Shown here piece after piece: positions 35,455 through 44,356 of a stretch of DNA of 64,000 bases. This DNA is from Paenibacillus dokdonensis (GTDB lineage: Bacteria > Bacillota > Bacilli > Paenibacillales > Paenibacillaceae). Below the pieces are notes generated by a model, which did no database searches, had not been told where the DNA came from, and saw only the letters and a program-made list of their open reading frames with translations. Both the position numbers and the translations under genes were made by a program. Each line of letters begins with the position of its first letter. Positions within the stretch are counted from its first letter, which is position 1. The DNA is taken from NCBI RefSeq assembly GCF_004916975.1, contig NZ_STGQ01000001.1:1574993-1638992 (forward strand), given 5' to 3'.

Positions 35455-37134
35455 ATGTCCAGGAAGTTACGTCAGCAATACAAACGACCGAAAGAAGAGA
35501 ACTCAGATAATCAGCAAAACATACCCCTTTCACCGGAATTGAAGCAAAACCTGCAAAAAATCAAGGACGATATGGGCAATAGCGAGGATCTGATCATCCG
35601 GGAAATTGAAGAAGAGCATCTAGGACTTCAAATGGCCTTTGTTTATATAGATGGACTGGTGGATACAACATCAGTATCAGAGTTCACGATTCAAACGGTA
35701 CTGGATGAGACCATCATGCTGACCGGGTCTGAGGAAAGGCCTGGAATTGATGAGCTTATCAAGGATTTTAAGCAAAGAGCATTTTCTGTTGGTGAGATCA
35801 GCAAATGCTCTGATTGGGAGAAGATCTATGCGCAGCTCCTCTCAGGCGATACGATTCTTTTTCTGAACGGATGTGAAGAAGTCATTATCGCGGGTACCCG
35901 GGGCGGCGAGAAGCGCTCCGTAACAGAACCTACCTCCCAAACGGTCATTCGCGGACCAAGAGAAGGTTTTACGGAATCGATCCGAACCAATACATCTCTG
36001 CTGCGTCGGAAGATTAAGAGCCCCAAACTGTGGCTTGAGGAGATGCAAATCGGTGAAGTGACGAAAACAGAAGTCGGCATCATGTATATTCAGGGCATCG
36101 TTTCCGAGGAGACTGTAGAAGAGGTTCGAAAGCGTCTGTCCAACATTCATATCGATGGCATCCTTGAATCCGGCTATATCGAAGAACTGATTGAGGACAC
36201 GAATTTCACCGTCTTTCCTACGGTATATCATAGCGAACGCCCTGATGTGATTGCTGCGAATTTACTGGAGGGCCGGGTTGCGATCATGGTGGATGGCACG
36301 CCGTTTGCACTGGTTGTACCGAGCACCTTTAATATGTTTTTTCAAGCTGCTGAGGATTATTATAACCGGTTTGATGTCGGAAGCCTGATCAGGGTGCTGC
36401 GTTTTATTTCTTTTTTCATCGGACTTCTCCTGCCATCTTTATATGTGGCAATCATTACATTCCATCAGGAGATGATCCCGACCTCATGGTTGATTAAGCT
36501 GGCTGTACAGAGGGAGGGCGTTCCATTTCCCGCATTCGTAGAAGCCGTTATTATGGAGATGGTCTTCGAAATTCTCCGTGAAGCGGGAGTCCGGATGCCA
36601 AGAACCGTAGGCAATACCATCTCTATCGTTGGAGGTCTGGTACTCGGACAAGCGGCTGTTGAGGCAGGGATTGTATCCCCTGCGGTCGTTATCGTTGTCT
36701 CCCTCACGGCGATTGCCAGCTTCGTATCACCTGCATATAACATCGGAATCACAGCCAGAATACTGCGTTTCCTGTTTTTATTTGCCTCATCCTTCATGGG
36801 TATTTTTGGCATGGCTTGTTTACTGCTGATTATGCTGCTGCATTTATGCAGCTTAAAATCCGTGAACGTGCCGTACATGGCTCCATATGGACCTTCGATT
36901 CTCTCAGATATGAAGGATACATTTATTCGTGTCCCCATGAATTTAATGAAAACCAGACCTAAGCTGCTTAGCAAAAATAACCCGGTCCGTTTCCGTAAAG
37001 ATAACGACGTGCTGCATCGTGAGACAATGACGGAGAATACCGCAGATGTATCCTCTTCCAAGGGTCAGCCTTCTGATTCGACTGTTGAACACAATACGAG
37101 GAACTCTGGACCATCCGAGCAACCAAAGGAGTGA
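35455..37134 (+). CDS. Spore germination receptor A subunit, GerAA family (receptor 2)
   Basis: A 559-residue inner-spore-membrane germinant receptor subunit. It has a charged N-terminal extension of about 60 residues, then the GerA domain with VIRGPREGFTESIRTNTSLLRRKIKSPKL (about residues 163-191) and ERPDVIAANLLEGRVAIMVDGTPFA (about 260-285). Transmembrane segments run from about 315 to 480. A hydrophilic C-terminal tail of about 60 residues follows. It is longer than the receptor 1 A subunit by both tails. The SD GGGGGGAGG lies 5 bases before the ATG. First gene of a four-gene A-C-D-B operon. Confidence 0.92.
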   Translation: MSRKLRQQYKRPKEENSDNQQNIPLSPELKQNLQKIKDDMGNSEDLIIREIEEEHLGLQMAFVYIDGLVDTTSVSEFTIQTVLDETIMLTGSEERPGIDELIKDFKQRAFSVGEISKCSDWEKIYAQLLSGDTILFLNGCEEVIIAGTRGGEKRSVTEPTSQTVIRGPREGFTESIRTNTSLLRRKIKSPKLWLEEMQIGEVTKTEVGIMYIQGIVSEETVEEVRKRLSNIHIDGILESGYIEELIEDTNFTVFPTVYHSERPDVIAANLLEGRVAIMVDGTPFALVVPSTFNMFFQAAEDYYNRFDVGSLIRVLRFISFFIGLLLPSLYVAIITFHQEMIPTSWLIKLAVQREGVPFPAFVEAVIMEMVFEILREAGVRMPRTVGNTISIVGGLVLGQAAVEAGIVSPAVVIVVSLTAIASFVSPAYNIGITARILRFLFLFASSFMGIFGMACLLLIMLLHLCSLKSVNVPYMAPYGPSILSDMKDTFIRVPMNLMKTRPKLLSKNNPVRFRKDNDVLHRETMTENTADVSSSKGQPSDSTVEHNTRNSGPSEQPKE

Positions 37135-37142
37135 CCTTCACT

Positions 37143-38351
37143 ATGCTGCAGCGTTTATGTCTGGTCATGGCTTCTATTATCATGCTGCTGCCACTGAGCG
37201 GATGCTGGGATAGCAAATATCTGGACGATCTATCTATTGTAGTTGCCATAGGCATCGATGAGGATCCAAAGAATGAGAAGAATATCCGCGTGACCCTTCA
37301 GGTAGTGGTTCCTAATCAGGTTTCCGATTCCCAAAGCGGCGGAGGTAAGGAAGGCATACCTGTGACTAACTATATAGGGACGGGTGGATCACTAATTGAT
37401 GCATTCCAGAATATGTCGGCTCTTACTTCAAGGAGGTTCTATTTTTCGCATAATCAGGTCATGATTATCGGTGAGGGACTGGCCCGTAAAGGCATTAAGG
37501 ATATGTTCGATATGGTTGACCGTGATCCGGAAATTCGGACTGATTTCGATATGCTGGTCGCTAAGAATGGTAAAGCGGAAGATATTTTAAAAACGATAAC
37601 ATCCATGGAAAAAATACCCGTTCAGCAAATTTACAGCATGATTAAAACCTATCATCAAAGAGTAGGTGCCATATATCCGGTTACGGTCAGAGAGTTTATT
37701 CAATCCATACAAAGTGATAAAGAAGATCCGGCTATTCCAAGTATTGAGCTGATCGGAGACGCAAATGAAGCACAAAAAAAATCAAACACGGCGCAAATTG
37801 AGCCTGAAAACTTTCTCCGGATGGATTCCATGTCCATTTTCAGGAATGGTAAAATGATTGGTTTTTTAGGTACAGAAGATTCGAAGGGATTAACCATCGT
37901 GAGAAACAAGCTGGAGCGGATGATTATTAGCATCCCGGTAGGCGAAAACGAAAAAGTTTACATATCGCCAATACACAATCAGACCAAAGTGAAAGCCGTT
38001 TTCCAGAATCATAAGCCTGTCATCGTGATTAAAGTGGAACACAAAGCTTTTGTCCTGGACAACAAGAGCGCCAACGTTAAATTACAGGATAACGATCAGA
38101 TCCACTGGCTGGAAAAAGAAGCGGAAAAAATTCAACGCAAACTTATTCTCAAAAGCATGTCGAAGCTTCAAGAAATGAAAAGCGATCCAGCCGCTTATGC
38201 GAAACACGTGTATCAAGCAAATCCAAAGTACTGGAAGAAGAACAAGGATCATTGGGATTCGATCTTCGAAGATATACCTACGCGGGTAGATGTGAGCATT
38301 ACCATCGTTGGAACAGGTATCCGAACCAGAACCTATATTGGTGAGAAATAA
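37143..38351 (+). CDS. Spore germination receptor C subunit, Ger(x)C family lipoprotein (receptor 2)
   Basis: A 402-residue lipoprotein. The signal peptide ends with a lipobox, Cys in PLSGCWD (about residue 21). The family hallmark CWDSKYLDDLSIVVAIGIDED follows. Start at ATG 37143, 11 bases after AAAGGAG; the GTG at 37131 directly abuts that SD and is unlikely. It begins 8 bases after the A-subunit stop and is translated with it. Sits on the outer face of the inner spore membrane with the A and B proteins. It is the second gene here, unlike the A-B-C order of receptor 1. Confidence 0.9.
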   Translation: MLQRLCLVMASIIMLLPLSGCWDSKYLDDLSIVVAIGIDEDPKNEKNIRVTLQVVVPNQVSDSQSGGGKEGIPVTNYIGTGGSLIDAFQNMSALTSRRFYFSHNQVMIIGEGLARKGIKDMFDMVDRDPEIRTDFDMLVAKNGKAEDILKTITSMEKIPVQQIYSMIKTYHQRVGAIYPVTVREFIQSIQSDKEDPAIPSIELIGDANEAQKKSNTAQIEPENFLRMDSMSIFRNGKMIGFLGTEDSKGLTIVRNKLERMIISIPVGENEKVYISPIHNQTKVKAVFQNHKPVIVIKVEHKAFVLDNKSANVKLQDNDQIHWLEKEAEKIQRKLILKSMSKLQEMKSDPAAYAKHVYQANPKYWKKNKDHWDSIFEDIPTRVDVSITIVGTGIRTRTYIGEK

Positions 38352-38388
38352 AAGCAGGGAACATGTCGTGTGACTGGAGGTGGCCGAA

Positions 38389-38640
38389 GTGAGCTCATGG
38401 ATTGGTATTGTGATTTCGGCCTTGCTGACAGGAATTATTCAGGGGAATTTTTTGCGGCGGAACGGTAAGTCCCAGGATTTTATTGTTGCTACACTAATCC
38501 TTGCGGCAGGTGTCGTACTATACTTGCTCCTGCTGTTTGATGCACCTATTCCAACATTGACGCATGTAATTGACTGGATGCTGGAGCCTCTATATAAACC
38601 GGTAGCCAAATGGCTCATGGAAGGGACAGAAAATGGATAA
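38389..38640 (+). CDS. Small two-helix membrane protein in a ger operon (D-subunit type)
   Basis: An 83-residue protein with two hydrophobic helices (about residues 2-18 and 31-50) and a short amphipathic tail. Start is GTG 38389, about 5 bases after GGAGGTGG; the GTG at 38380 lies inside the SD. It lies between the C and B genes, overlapping the B start by 8 bases. Small two-helix 'D' proteins encoded within or next to gerA-type operons of Bacillus are known to modulate receptor function. This is assigned by size, topology and position, not by sequence recall. Confidence 0.75.
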   Translation: MSSWIGIVISALLTGIIQGNFLRRNGKSQDFIVATLILAAGVVLYLLLLFDAPIPTLTHVIDWMLEPLYKPVAKWLMEGTENG

Positions 38641-39781
38641 AGCAAAAATTACGTCCGCTCAGTTTGCGATCCTTATGTACATGTATATTTTGGGGGAAGC
38701 AGCGATTGTCCAACCGCATACGATAGCAAACATTGCAGGATCAGATGAATGGTTCACCATGATCCTGTCTATCTTCGTTCAGCTTGGTTTTGGATGGCTT
38801 TATATGAAACTGTCATTCAAATACCCCGATGAGACCATTATAGAATACAGCCAGCGTATTCTTGGAAAAGGGGCCGGGTGGGTGCTCGGTTTCATTTATT
38901 TACTCTTTTTTATTATTCTTGTTGCTTACATTCTGCGTGTGATAAGCGGGTTTCTTGGATCCGTTATCCTCCCCAGATCTCCGCTTGATATCATTGGTTT
39001 GGTCTTTATGATTCCAGTGGTGTATGGTGTGTTTTTGGGACTGGGCGTGATCGGCAGAGCGACCGAGATACTGCTTCCTATAGCTGTGTTTGTTTTTATA
39101 GTATCTTCAATCATGCTTGTTCCGAAAATTGATGTCGACAACCTGTTGCCGGTTTTTCCGGATGGGATTATGCCTTCGATTAAAGGCCTCTACTCAATTA
39201 TAGGATTCCCCACCATGGATGTGGTCGTGGTCTTGATGCTAGTGCGTTTTATTGTGGACAAGAAAAAAACAAGAAAATACTTTTATATCACTTCAGCTGC
39301 TGCACCCTTTACCCTAGTAATCATCGCCTTGTATACGATATCGGTTCTCGGTATAGAGGAGACCATACGAGCTCCTTATGTTGTATACGATTTAGCCAAA
39401 GAAATTAGAATTGAACGGATCTTTGAACGCGTAGAAGCATTAGTAGGAATCATTTGGATCAGCACGACTTTTGTTAAAATAACACTGAGCTTTTACGCGG
39501 TCACGATCGCAGCAGTTCAGTTATTTAAGCTTACGTCCTATAAGTATGCGATCATACCCTTCCTGTTTTTGACCCTGCCTATGTCGAAATGGATTGTAAA
39601 CAACCCGGCCGAACTTGAGTACTATCTGGGCTACGTATATCCGATCTTCGCATTTTTTCCAAGTTTTCTGTTTCCTGTTCTGCTCCTGGTAATAGGTGCT
39701 TTGAAAAATAAAAAGCAAAAAAGCAGCGGGGAAGAAGGGCGGGGTCAGCCTGAAAAGACAAAGAGTCCGTCTGCCGAATAA
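38633..39781 (+). CDS. Spore germination receptor B subunit, GerAB family (receptor 2)
   Basis: A 382-residue protein with about ten transmembrane segments of the APC fold, the predicted germinant-binding subunit. The start (MDKAKITSAQFAILMYMYILGEAAIVQP) is typical of GerAB/YndE-like proteins. It overlaps the small D-type gene by 8 bases. The C-terminus is a charged tail rich in Lys, Gly and Glu (about 358-382). Last gene of the operon; a hairpin spans its stop codon. Confidence 0.92.
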   Translation: MDKAKITSAQFAILMYMYILGEAAIVQPHTIANIAGSDEWFTMILSIFVQLGFGWLYMKLSFKYPDETIIEYSQRILGKGAGWVLGFIYLLFFIILVAYILRVISGFLGSVILPRSPLDIIGLVFMIPVVYGVFLGLGVIGRATEILLPIAVFVFIVSSIMLVPKIDVDNLLPVFPDGIMPSIKGLYSIIGFPTMDVVVVLMLVRFIVDKKKTRKYFYITSAAAPFTLVIIALYTISVLGIEETIRAPYVVYDLAKEIRIERIFERVEALVGIIWISTTFVKITLSFYAVTIAAVQLFKLTSYKYAIIPFLFLTLPMSKWIVNNPAELEYYLGYVYPIFAFFPSFLFPVLLLVIGALKNKKQKSSGEEGRGQPEKTKSPSAE

Positions 39782-39803
39782 TCGGTCAAGAGGGACTCTT
39801 TTC
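39760..39803 (+). terminator. Terminator overlapping the end of GerAB (receptor 2)
   Basis: AAAGAGTCC (inside the last codons) pairs with GGGACTCTTT, with an internal CCGA/TCGG hairpin, then TTTT. It also separates the convergent ktrB gene. Confidence 0.65.
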
Positions 39804-39827
39804 ATAAATACGGGTTTGCTGATTTGA

Positions 39828-41189
39828 CTATCCGATAATAATCCGGCCTTCGGGATAATTGTACAGATCCTTCTTCCGATCGCGGGAGAGGGCATATACT
39901 AGGGTCAACGGGCCAATCCGGCCGAAGAACATCAGACATATAATCCAAACCTTGCCGAGGGCGGACAAATGCGTTGTCATCCCCATGGAAAGACCGGTTG
40001 TTCCGAAGGCTGAGGTGGATTCGAACAGAATGGTCATAAAATCCTGATGCTCTGTAATGGACAGCAGCATAGAGAATACAATAATCAGCAGTAAGGACAG
40101 GAGCGTCAGCGTGATGGCTTTGTAGACGACATCCTTGGCAATTCTTTTCCGGAACAGGACTACGTCTTCACGTCCCCGGATCATGGCGTATACCGCACTC
40201 AACAGGAGAACAAAGGTCGTGATTTTAATCCCGCCGCCGGTTGAACCCGGAGCCGCCCCCGTAAACATCAGCAGAATCAGCATAAACTGCGTCGATTGAC
40301 GGAATGCCCCAATATCCAGAGTGGCAACACCGCCGGAGCGGGTGGTTACCGACTGGAACATGGAAGCAAGGAATTTACCTCCGGCATGCAGCGGCTTGAG
40401 CGTACTTGGATTGCTAAATTCCATAGCGAATATGACAAGCGTGCCAATAACGATGAGCAGCAGGGTTGCCGTAAGAACGACTTTACTGTGCAGCGAGAGT
40501 TTACGTGTATTCGGAAAGTCAATGAGATCCGATAACACGATAAACCCAATTCCTCCCAGAAAAATGAGCCCCATCATGACAATATTGATGAATGGATCTT
40601 GTACAAAAGGCACCATTCCGCTGAAAGGACCGTTTACGGTTCCCATCAGGTCGAACCCGGCATTATTAAACATAGAGATACTATGGAAGATGCCGAAGTA
40701 CGCTGATCTTCCCAACGATAGATGAAGCGAAAAGAAAAAATGAACTGCGAGAAGTAACGCTCCGGCAAGCTCGACCAGCAAGGAATATAGAATTACCTTT
40801 TTAACCAGCCGGACCACACCATCGATCGTGCCATGATTAAGAGCCTCTTGCAGAATCAGCCTCTCGCGCAAGGAAATCCGTTTGTTTAATACCAGGGCAA
40901 TCAGGGTGGCCATGGTCATAAAGCCGATCCCGCCAATTTGTACAAGCATTACAATGACGACTTGTCCGAAGGTAGAGAATGCTGTCCCTATATCCAAAAC
41001 GGTCAGCCCGGTTACGCAGGTGGCCGAGGTTGCCGTAAATAAGGCGTTCAGGAAAGGAATCCTTACTCCGGTTACGGAGGATATCGGCAAGGACAAGAGA
41101 AAAGTTCCGAGCGTTATGATGAGAAAAAAGCCGATGACCAGAATTTTGGCTGGTGTTAGTATACTTTTGGTTATTTTCTTCGTTTGAAT
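39828..41189 (-). CDS. ktrB: Potassium uptake channel subunit, KtrB/TrkH family, probable ATT start
   Basis: Membrane subunit of a K+ (Na+-coupled) uptake system, normally gated by the cytosolic KtrA ring. The four selectivity-filter loops are visible: ATCVTGL, FNNAGFD, TTRSGGV and FGTTGLS. Starting at TTG 41096 (422 residues) would cut off the first membrane helix. The frame continues upstream through KKITKSILTPAKILVIGFFLI to a stop at 41196-41198. The only start-like codon there with a well-spaced SD (AAGGTGA, 6-base gap) is ATT at 41189, giving 453 residues, as usual for KtrB. No ktrA is adjacent. Confidence is high for product, moderate for the start. Confidence 0.87.
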   Translation of the reverse strand: MQTKKITKSILTPAKILVIGFFLIITLGTFLLSLPISSVTGVRIPFLNALFTATSATCVTGLTVLDIGTAFSTFGQVVIVMLVQIGGIGFMTMATLIALVLNKRISLRERLILQEALNHGTIDGVVRLVKKVILYSLLVELAGALLLAVHFFFSLHLSLGRSAYFGIFHSISMFNNAGFDLMGTVNGPFSGMVPFVQDPFINIVMMGLIFLGGIGFIVLSDLIDFPNTRKLSLHSKVVLTATLLLIVIGTLVIFAMEFSNPSTLKPLHAGGKFLASMFQSVTTRSGGVATLDIGAFRQSTQFMLILLMFTGAAPGSTGGGIKITTFVLLLSAVYAMIRGREDVVLFRKRIAKDVVYKAITLTLLSLLLIIVFSMLLSITEHQDFMTILFESTSAFGTTGLSMGMTTHLSALGKVWIICLMFFGRIGPLTLVYALSRDRKKDLYNYPEGRIIIG

Positions 41190-41233
41190 GGTACGTCACC
41201 TTCTTCAACAAGCATTCTCCATATTGTACCCAA

Positions 41234-42244
41234 TTATTTGCCGATTGTCTTGGCTGAAGAACGAATGATGAGTTCGGAAGGTAAAATTATTTTTCTGGCT
41301 TCAGGTACAGCGCTTCCTTGAATACGCTCGACCAGCAGCTGAATCCCCATTGCACCGAATTGATATGCAGGCTGGGCAGCGACAGTCAGAAACGGATCCA
41401 GTGCGGAGGACAGATCCAGATCATCAAAGCAGACGACCGACATGTCTTCAGGTACGCGGATTCCCCGCTGTCTCAACGCATTAATGACCCCAACAGCCAA
41501 AAAGTTGTTTGCCGCAAAAATGGCAGTCGGAGGAGAAGGCTGCTCCAGCAAATGTGGGAGCTGGTCTTCATCTTTATATTCACGGTAGCTTTTATGAATG
41601 ACGAGCCTATCATCCAGAGCGATTCCGTGGAGCTGGAGTGCTTCGGCATATCCCTGATAACGTAAACGCGCGGTGGATACATCAAGCGAACCGTTAACGA
41701 GAGCGATTCTGCGGTGGCCAAGGCTGATCAGATAATCAACAAGATTACGTGCACCCTGCATACTGTCTCCAGAGACGATATCGGATTCAATACCAGGTAC
41801 TGCCCTGTCCATGATCACAAAAGGAATGTTATGGGCACGCAGTTTCTCTAAATGTTTCAGGGAATGGTCCCCCGCAGGGGCAAACAGTACACCGTCCACA
41901 CGGGTCGAGAGAATCATGTCTACATAATCCTGCTCCTTGTCGTAATCCTCATCACTGTTGCCGAATAACAGGCGGTAACCCAGCTTTTTGGCACTGTCTT
42001 CAGCACCGCGTGCCAGACTTGTATAAAACGGATTGGTAATATCCGTAATTAGCAGGGACAAAATCTGCGTTTGCTGGAGCACCAGGCTGCGTGCATTAGA
42101 GTTGGGGATGTAGTTGAGCTCTTCCATAACCTTTTTGACCCGTTTGCGTGTTTGTTCACTGATTCGTCCTGTATTGTTGATGACCTTAGAGACCGTCATT
42201 GCGGAAACGTTGGCCTTTTCTGCAATATCATAAATGGTGACCAT
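41234..42244 (-). CDS. LacI family repressor of the fuc operon
   Basis: A 336-residue LacI/GalR regulator. The helix-turn-helix MVTIYDIAEKANVSAMTVSK with hinge NYIPNSNARSL precedes a sugar-binding domain (DITNPFY, IMDRAVPG, ALVNGSL, VVCFDDLDLSSALDP). It is divergent from fucI, and two palindromes with core GTTATCGATAAC lie between the genes, 148 bp apart centre to centre. It therefore probably represses itself and fucIKA, released by L-fucose or a phosphorylated intermediate. No RBS problem: the ATG follows AGAAGGGG. Only 44 bases separate its stop from the ktrB start region. Confidence 0.88.
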   Translation of the reverse strand: MVTIYDIAEKANVSAMTVSKVINNTGRISEQTRKRVKKVMEELNYIPNSNARSLVLQQTQILSLLITDITNPFYTSLARGAEDSAKKLGYRLLFGNSDEDYDKEQDYVDMILSTRVDGVLFAPAGDHSLKHLEKLRAHNIPFVIMDRAVPGIESDIVSGDSMQGARNLVDYLISLGHRRIALVNGSLDVSTARLRYQGYAEALQLHGIALDDRLVIHKSYREYKDEDQLPHLLEQPSPPTAIFAANNFLAVGVINALRQRGIRVPEDMSVVCFDDLDLSSALDPFLTVAAQPAYQFGAMGIQLLVERIQGSAVPEARKIILPSELIIRSSAKTIGK

Positions 42245-42327
42245 GTATAACCCCTTCTTTTATCTGTATTGTTCTAATCCTAAAGAAAATACGGATTGAC
42301 AGCAACCGTTTTCATTGCTATTTTAAA

Positions 42328-42339
42328 GTTATCGATAAC
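42328..42339. promoter_or_regulatory. Fuc-locus LacI operator 1
   Basis: The perfect palindrome GTTATCGATAAC lies 84 bases upstream of the repressor start codon. Confidence 0.7.
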
Positions 42340-42471
42340 CTCATTATACAATAGAAAAGGCAAATTAGACTACAGCAACCATGCAGCTATCATTTTGTGA
42401 ATATGACGAAAGAACTAATCTTAATGATCATTTTTTCTGAAGCAAAACGAATGCTGCATTCATTTTAGTAA

Positions 42472-42491
42472 TAGGGTTATCGATAACCCTA
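42472..42491. promoter_or_regulatory. Fuc-locus LacI operator 2
   Basis: A perfect 20-bp palindrome, TAGGGTTATCGATAACCCTA, contains the same 12-bp core and lies 52 bases before the fucI start. Confidence 0.75.
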
Positions 42492-42543
42492 ATTTAGAGG
42501 GCATGATTCCCATCAACTTAACCATGAGGAGGAAGAAACAGTT

Positions 42544-44334
42544 ATGACAACAAAAGACGCTAGATGGAAGCAGGATTTTCCGAAGATCGGCATACGCCCG
42601 ACCATAGACGGAAGAAGAAAGGGCGTACGTGAATCGCTTGAAGATATGACAATGAATCTGGCTAAGGCGGTTTCTTCGTTTCTGAGTGAGAATCTCCGCT
42701 ACCCGGATGGATCCAAGGTAGAGTGCGTGATTGCTGATACTTGTATCGGCGGTGTGGCTGAAGCGGCTGCCTGCGCTGATAAGTTCGCTAAAGCCGGAGT
42801 TGGCGTTTCGATTACCGTTACTCCTTGCTGGTGTTATGGTACGGAAACAATGGACATGGACCCGGCTATTCCGAAAGCGGTGTGGGGCTTCAACGGTACG
42901 GAAAGACCGGGCGCAGTATTTTTGGCTGCTGTACTGTCGGCTCATGCGCAAAAGGGTCTTCCGGCGTTCGGTATCTATGGCAGAGATGTACAGGATCTGA
43001 ATGATCCGTCCATTCCTGAGGATGTGCAGGAGAAGCTGCTCCGCTTCGCAAGAGCGGGCATGGCGGCTGCACTGATGAAAGGCAAATCCTATCTTGCCAT
43101 TGGCTCCGTGTCTATGGGGATTGCGGGTTCCATGATTGATCCGGATTTCTTCCAGGAATATCTGGGCATGCGGAACGAGTACGTGGATATGTCGGAAATT
43201 ACACGCCGGGTTGAGGAAGAAATCTATGATCCGGAAGAATATAAAATCGCCATGGCTTGGGTGAAGGAAAACTGCAAGGAAGGCCCGGATAACAATCCGG
43301 AAGACATTCAAACCTCGCGCGAGAAGAAAGACAAGGATTGGGAAATGGTTGTGAAGATGACGCAAATCGTCCGTGATTTGATGGTAGGGAACAAGCGTCT
43401 GGAAGAGCTCGGCTTTGCAGAGGAAGCAATGGGACATCATGCGATTGTTTCTGGTTTCCAGGGACAACGCCAATGGACCGATCATTTTCCGAACGGTGAT
43501 TTCCATGAAGCTATTCTAAATTCCTCCTTTGACTGGAATGGCATCCGTGCTCCTTATTTGGTAGCAACGGAAAATGACAGCTTGAACGGCGTGTCGATGC
43601 TGTTCGGCAACCTGCTGACCAATACAGCCCAAATTTTTGCGGATGTCCGTACTTATTGGAGTCCGGATGCGGTGAAGCGCGTAACAGGTCATGAGCTGAC
43701 AGGTCTGGGTGAAAACGGACTTCTGCATTTGATCAACTCCGGTCCGGCGGCACTTGATGGCACTGGTGAGCAAATGATAGACGGCAAGCCTGCGATGAAA
43801 CCGTTCTGGGAAATTACCGAGGAGGATGCGAATAACTGCCTGAAGGCAACGTCCTGGCGTCCTGCAGCGGTCGAATATTTCCGCGGTGGCGGCTTCTCCT
43901 CTGACTTCCTGACCCGTGGTGGCATGCCTGTAACGATGTCTCGTCTGAATCTCGTGAAGGGGCTTGGACCTGTTCTTCAAATTGCTGAAGGCTATACCGT
44001 CGAGCTGCCGGAGGACGTGCATGATAAGCTTGATAAGCGTACGGATCCAACATGGCCTACGACCTGGTTTGCACCAAATCTAACGGGAGAAGGGTCCTTC
44101 AAGGATGTGTACTCGGTTATGGATAACTGGGGTGCCAACCACGGAGCTATCAGCTACGGCCATATCGGTGCGGATTTGATTACATTGGCATCCATACTCC
44201 GGATTCCGGTAAGTATGCACAATGTAAATGATGAACAAATTTTCCGTCCAAGAGCATGGGGAATGTTCGGAACGAATGATCCGGAAGGTGCAGATTACCG
44301 TGCATGCAAGAACTTTGGACCGATGTACAAGTAA
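42544..44334 (+). CDS. fucI: L-fucose isomerase
   Basis: A 596-residue cytosolic Mn-dependent ketol isomerase converting L-fucose to L-fuculose (also D-arabinose to D-ribulose). Recognised by [21 protein letters not shown], the [16 protein letters not shown] segment, the catalytic Glu in NEYVDMSEI and Asp in the [10 protein letters not shown] region, and the metal His in SYGHIGAD near the C-terminus. Length matches the E. coli enzyme (591). The SD GAGGAGGAAG lies about 7 bases before the ATG. First gene of fucI-fucK-fucA, behind a 20-bp LacI-type operator. Confidence 0.94.
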   Translation: MTTKDARWKQDFPKIGIRPTIDGRRKGVRESLEDMTMNLAKAVSSFLSENLRYPDGSKVECVIADTCIGGVAEAAACADKFAKAGVGVSITVTPCWCYGTETMDMDPAIPKAVWGFNGTERPGAVFLAAVLSAHAQKGLPAFGIYGRDVQDLNDPSIPEDVQEKLLRFARAGMAAALMKGKSYLAIGSVSMGIAGSMIDPDFFQEYLGMRNEYVDMSEITRRVEEEIYDPEEYKIAMAWVKENCKEGPDNNPEDIQTSREKKDKDWEMVVKMTQIVRDLMVGNKRLEELGFAEEAMGHHAIVSGFQGQRQWTDHFPNGDFHEAILNSSFDWNGIRAPYLVATENDSLNGVSMLFGNLLTNTAQIFADVRTYWSPDAVKRVTGHELTGLGENGLLHLINSGPAALDGTGEQMIDGKPAMKPFWEITEEDANNCLKATSWRPAAVEYFRGGGFSSDFLTRGGMPVTMSRLNLVKGLGPVLQIAEGYTVELPEDVHDKLDKRTDPTWPTTWFAPNLTGEGSFKDVYSVMDNWGANHGAISYGHIGADLITLASILRIPVSMHNVNDEQIFRPRAWGMFGTNDPEGADYRACKNFGPMYK

Positions 44335-44356
44335 ACCTGCTAATTGAGGTGATGAA

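Noticed and set aside
42460..43506. 348-codon open frame on the minus strand opposite fucI
   Set aside because: It lies fully antisense to a well-recognised isomerase, has a His/Arg/Cys-rich translation without domains and no SD. It reflects codon bias on the sense strand.
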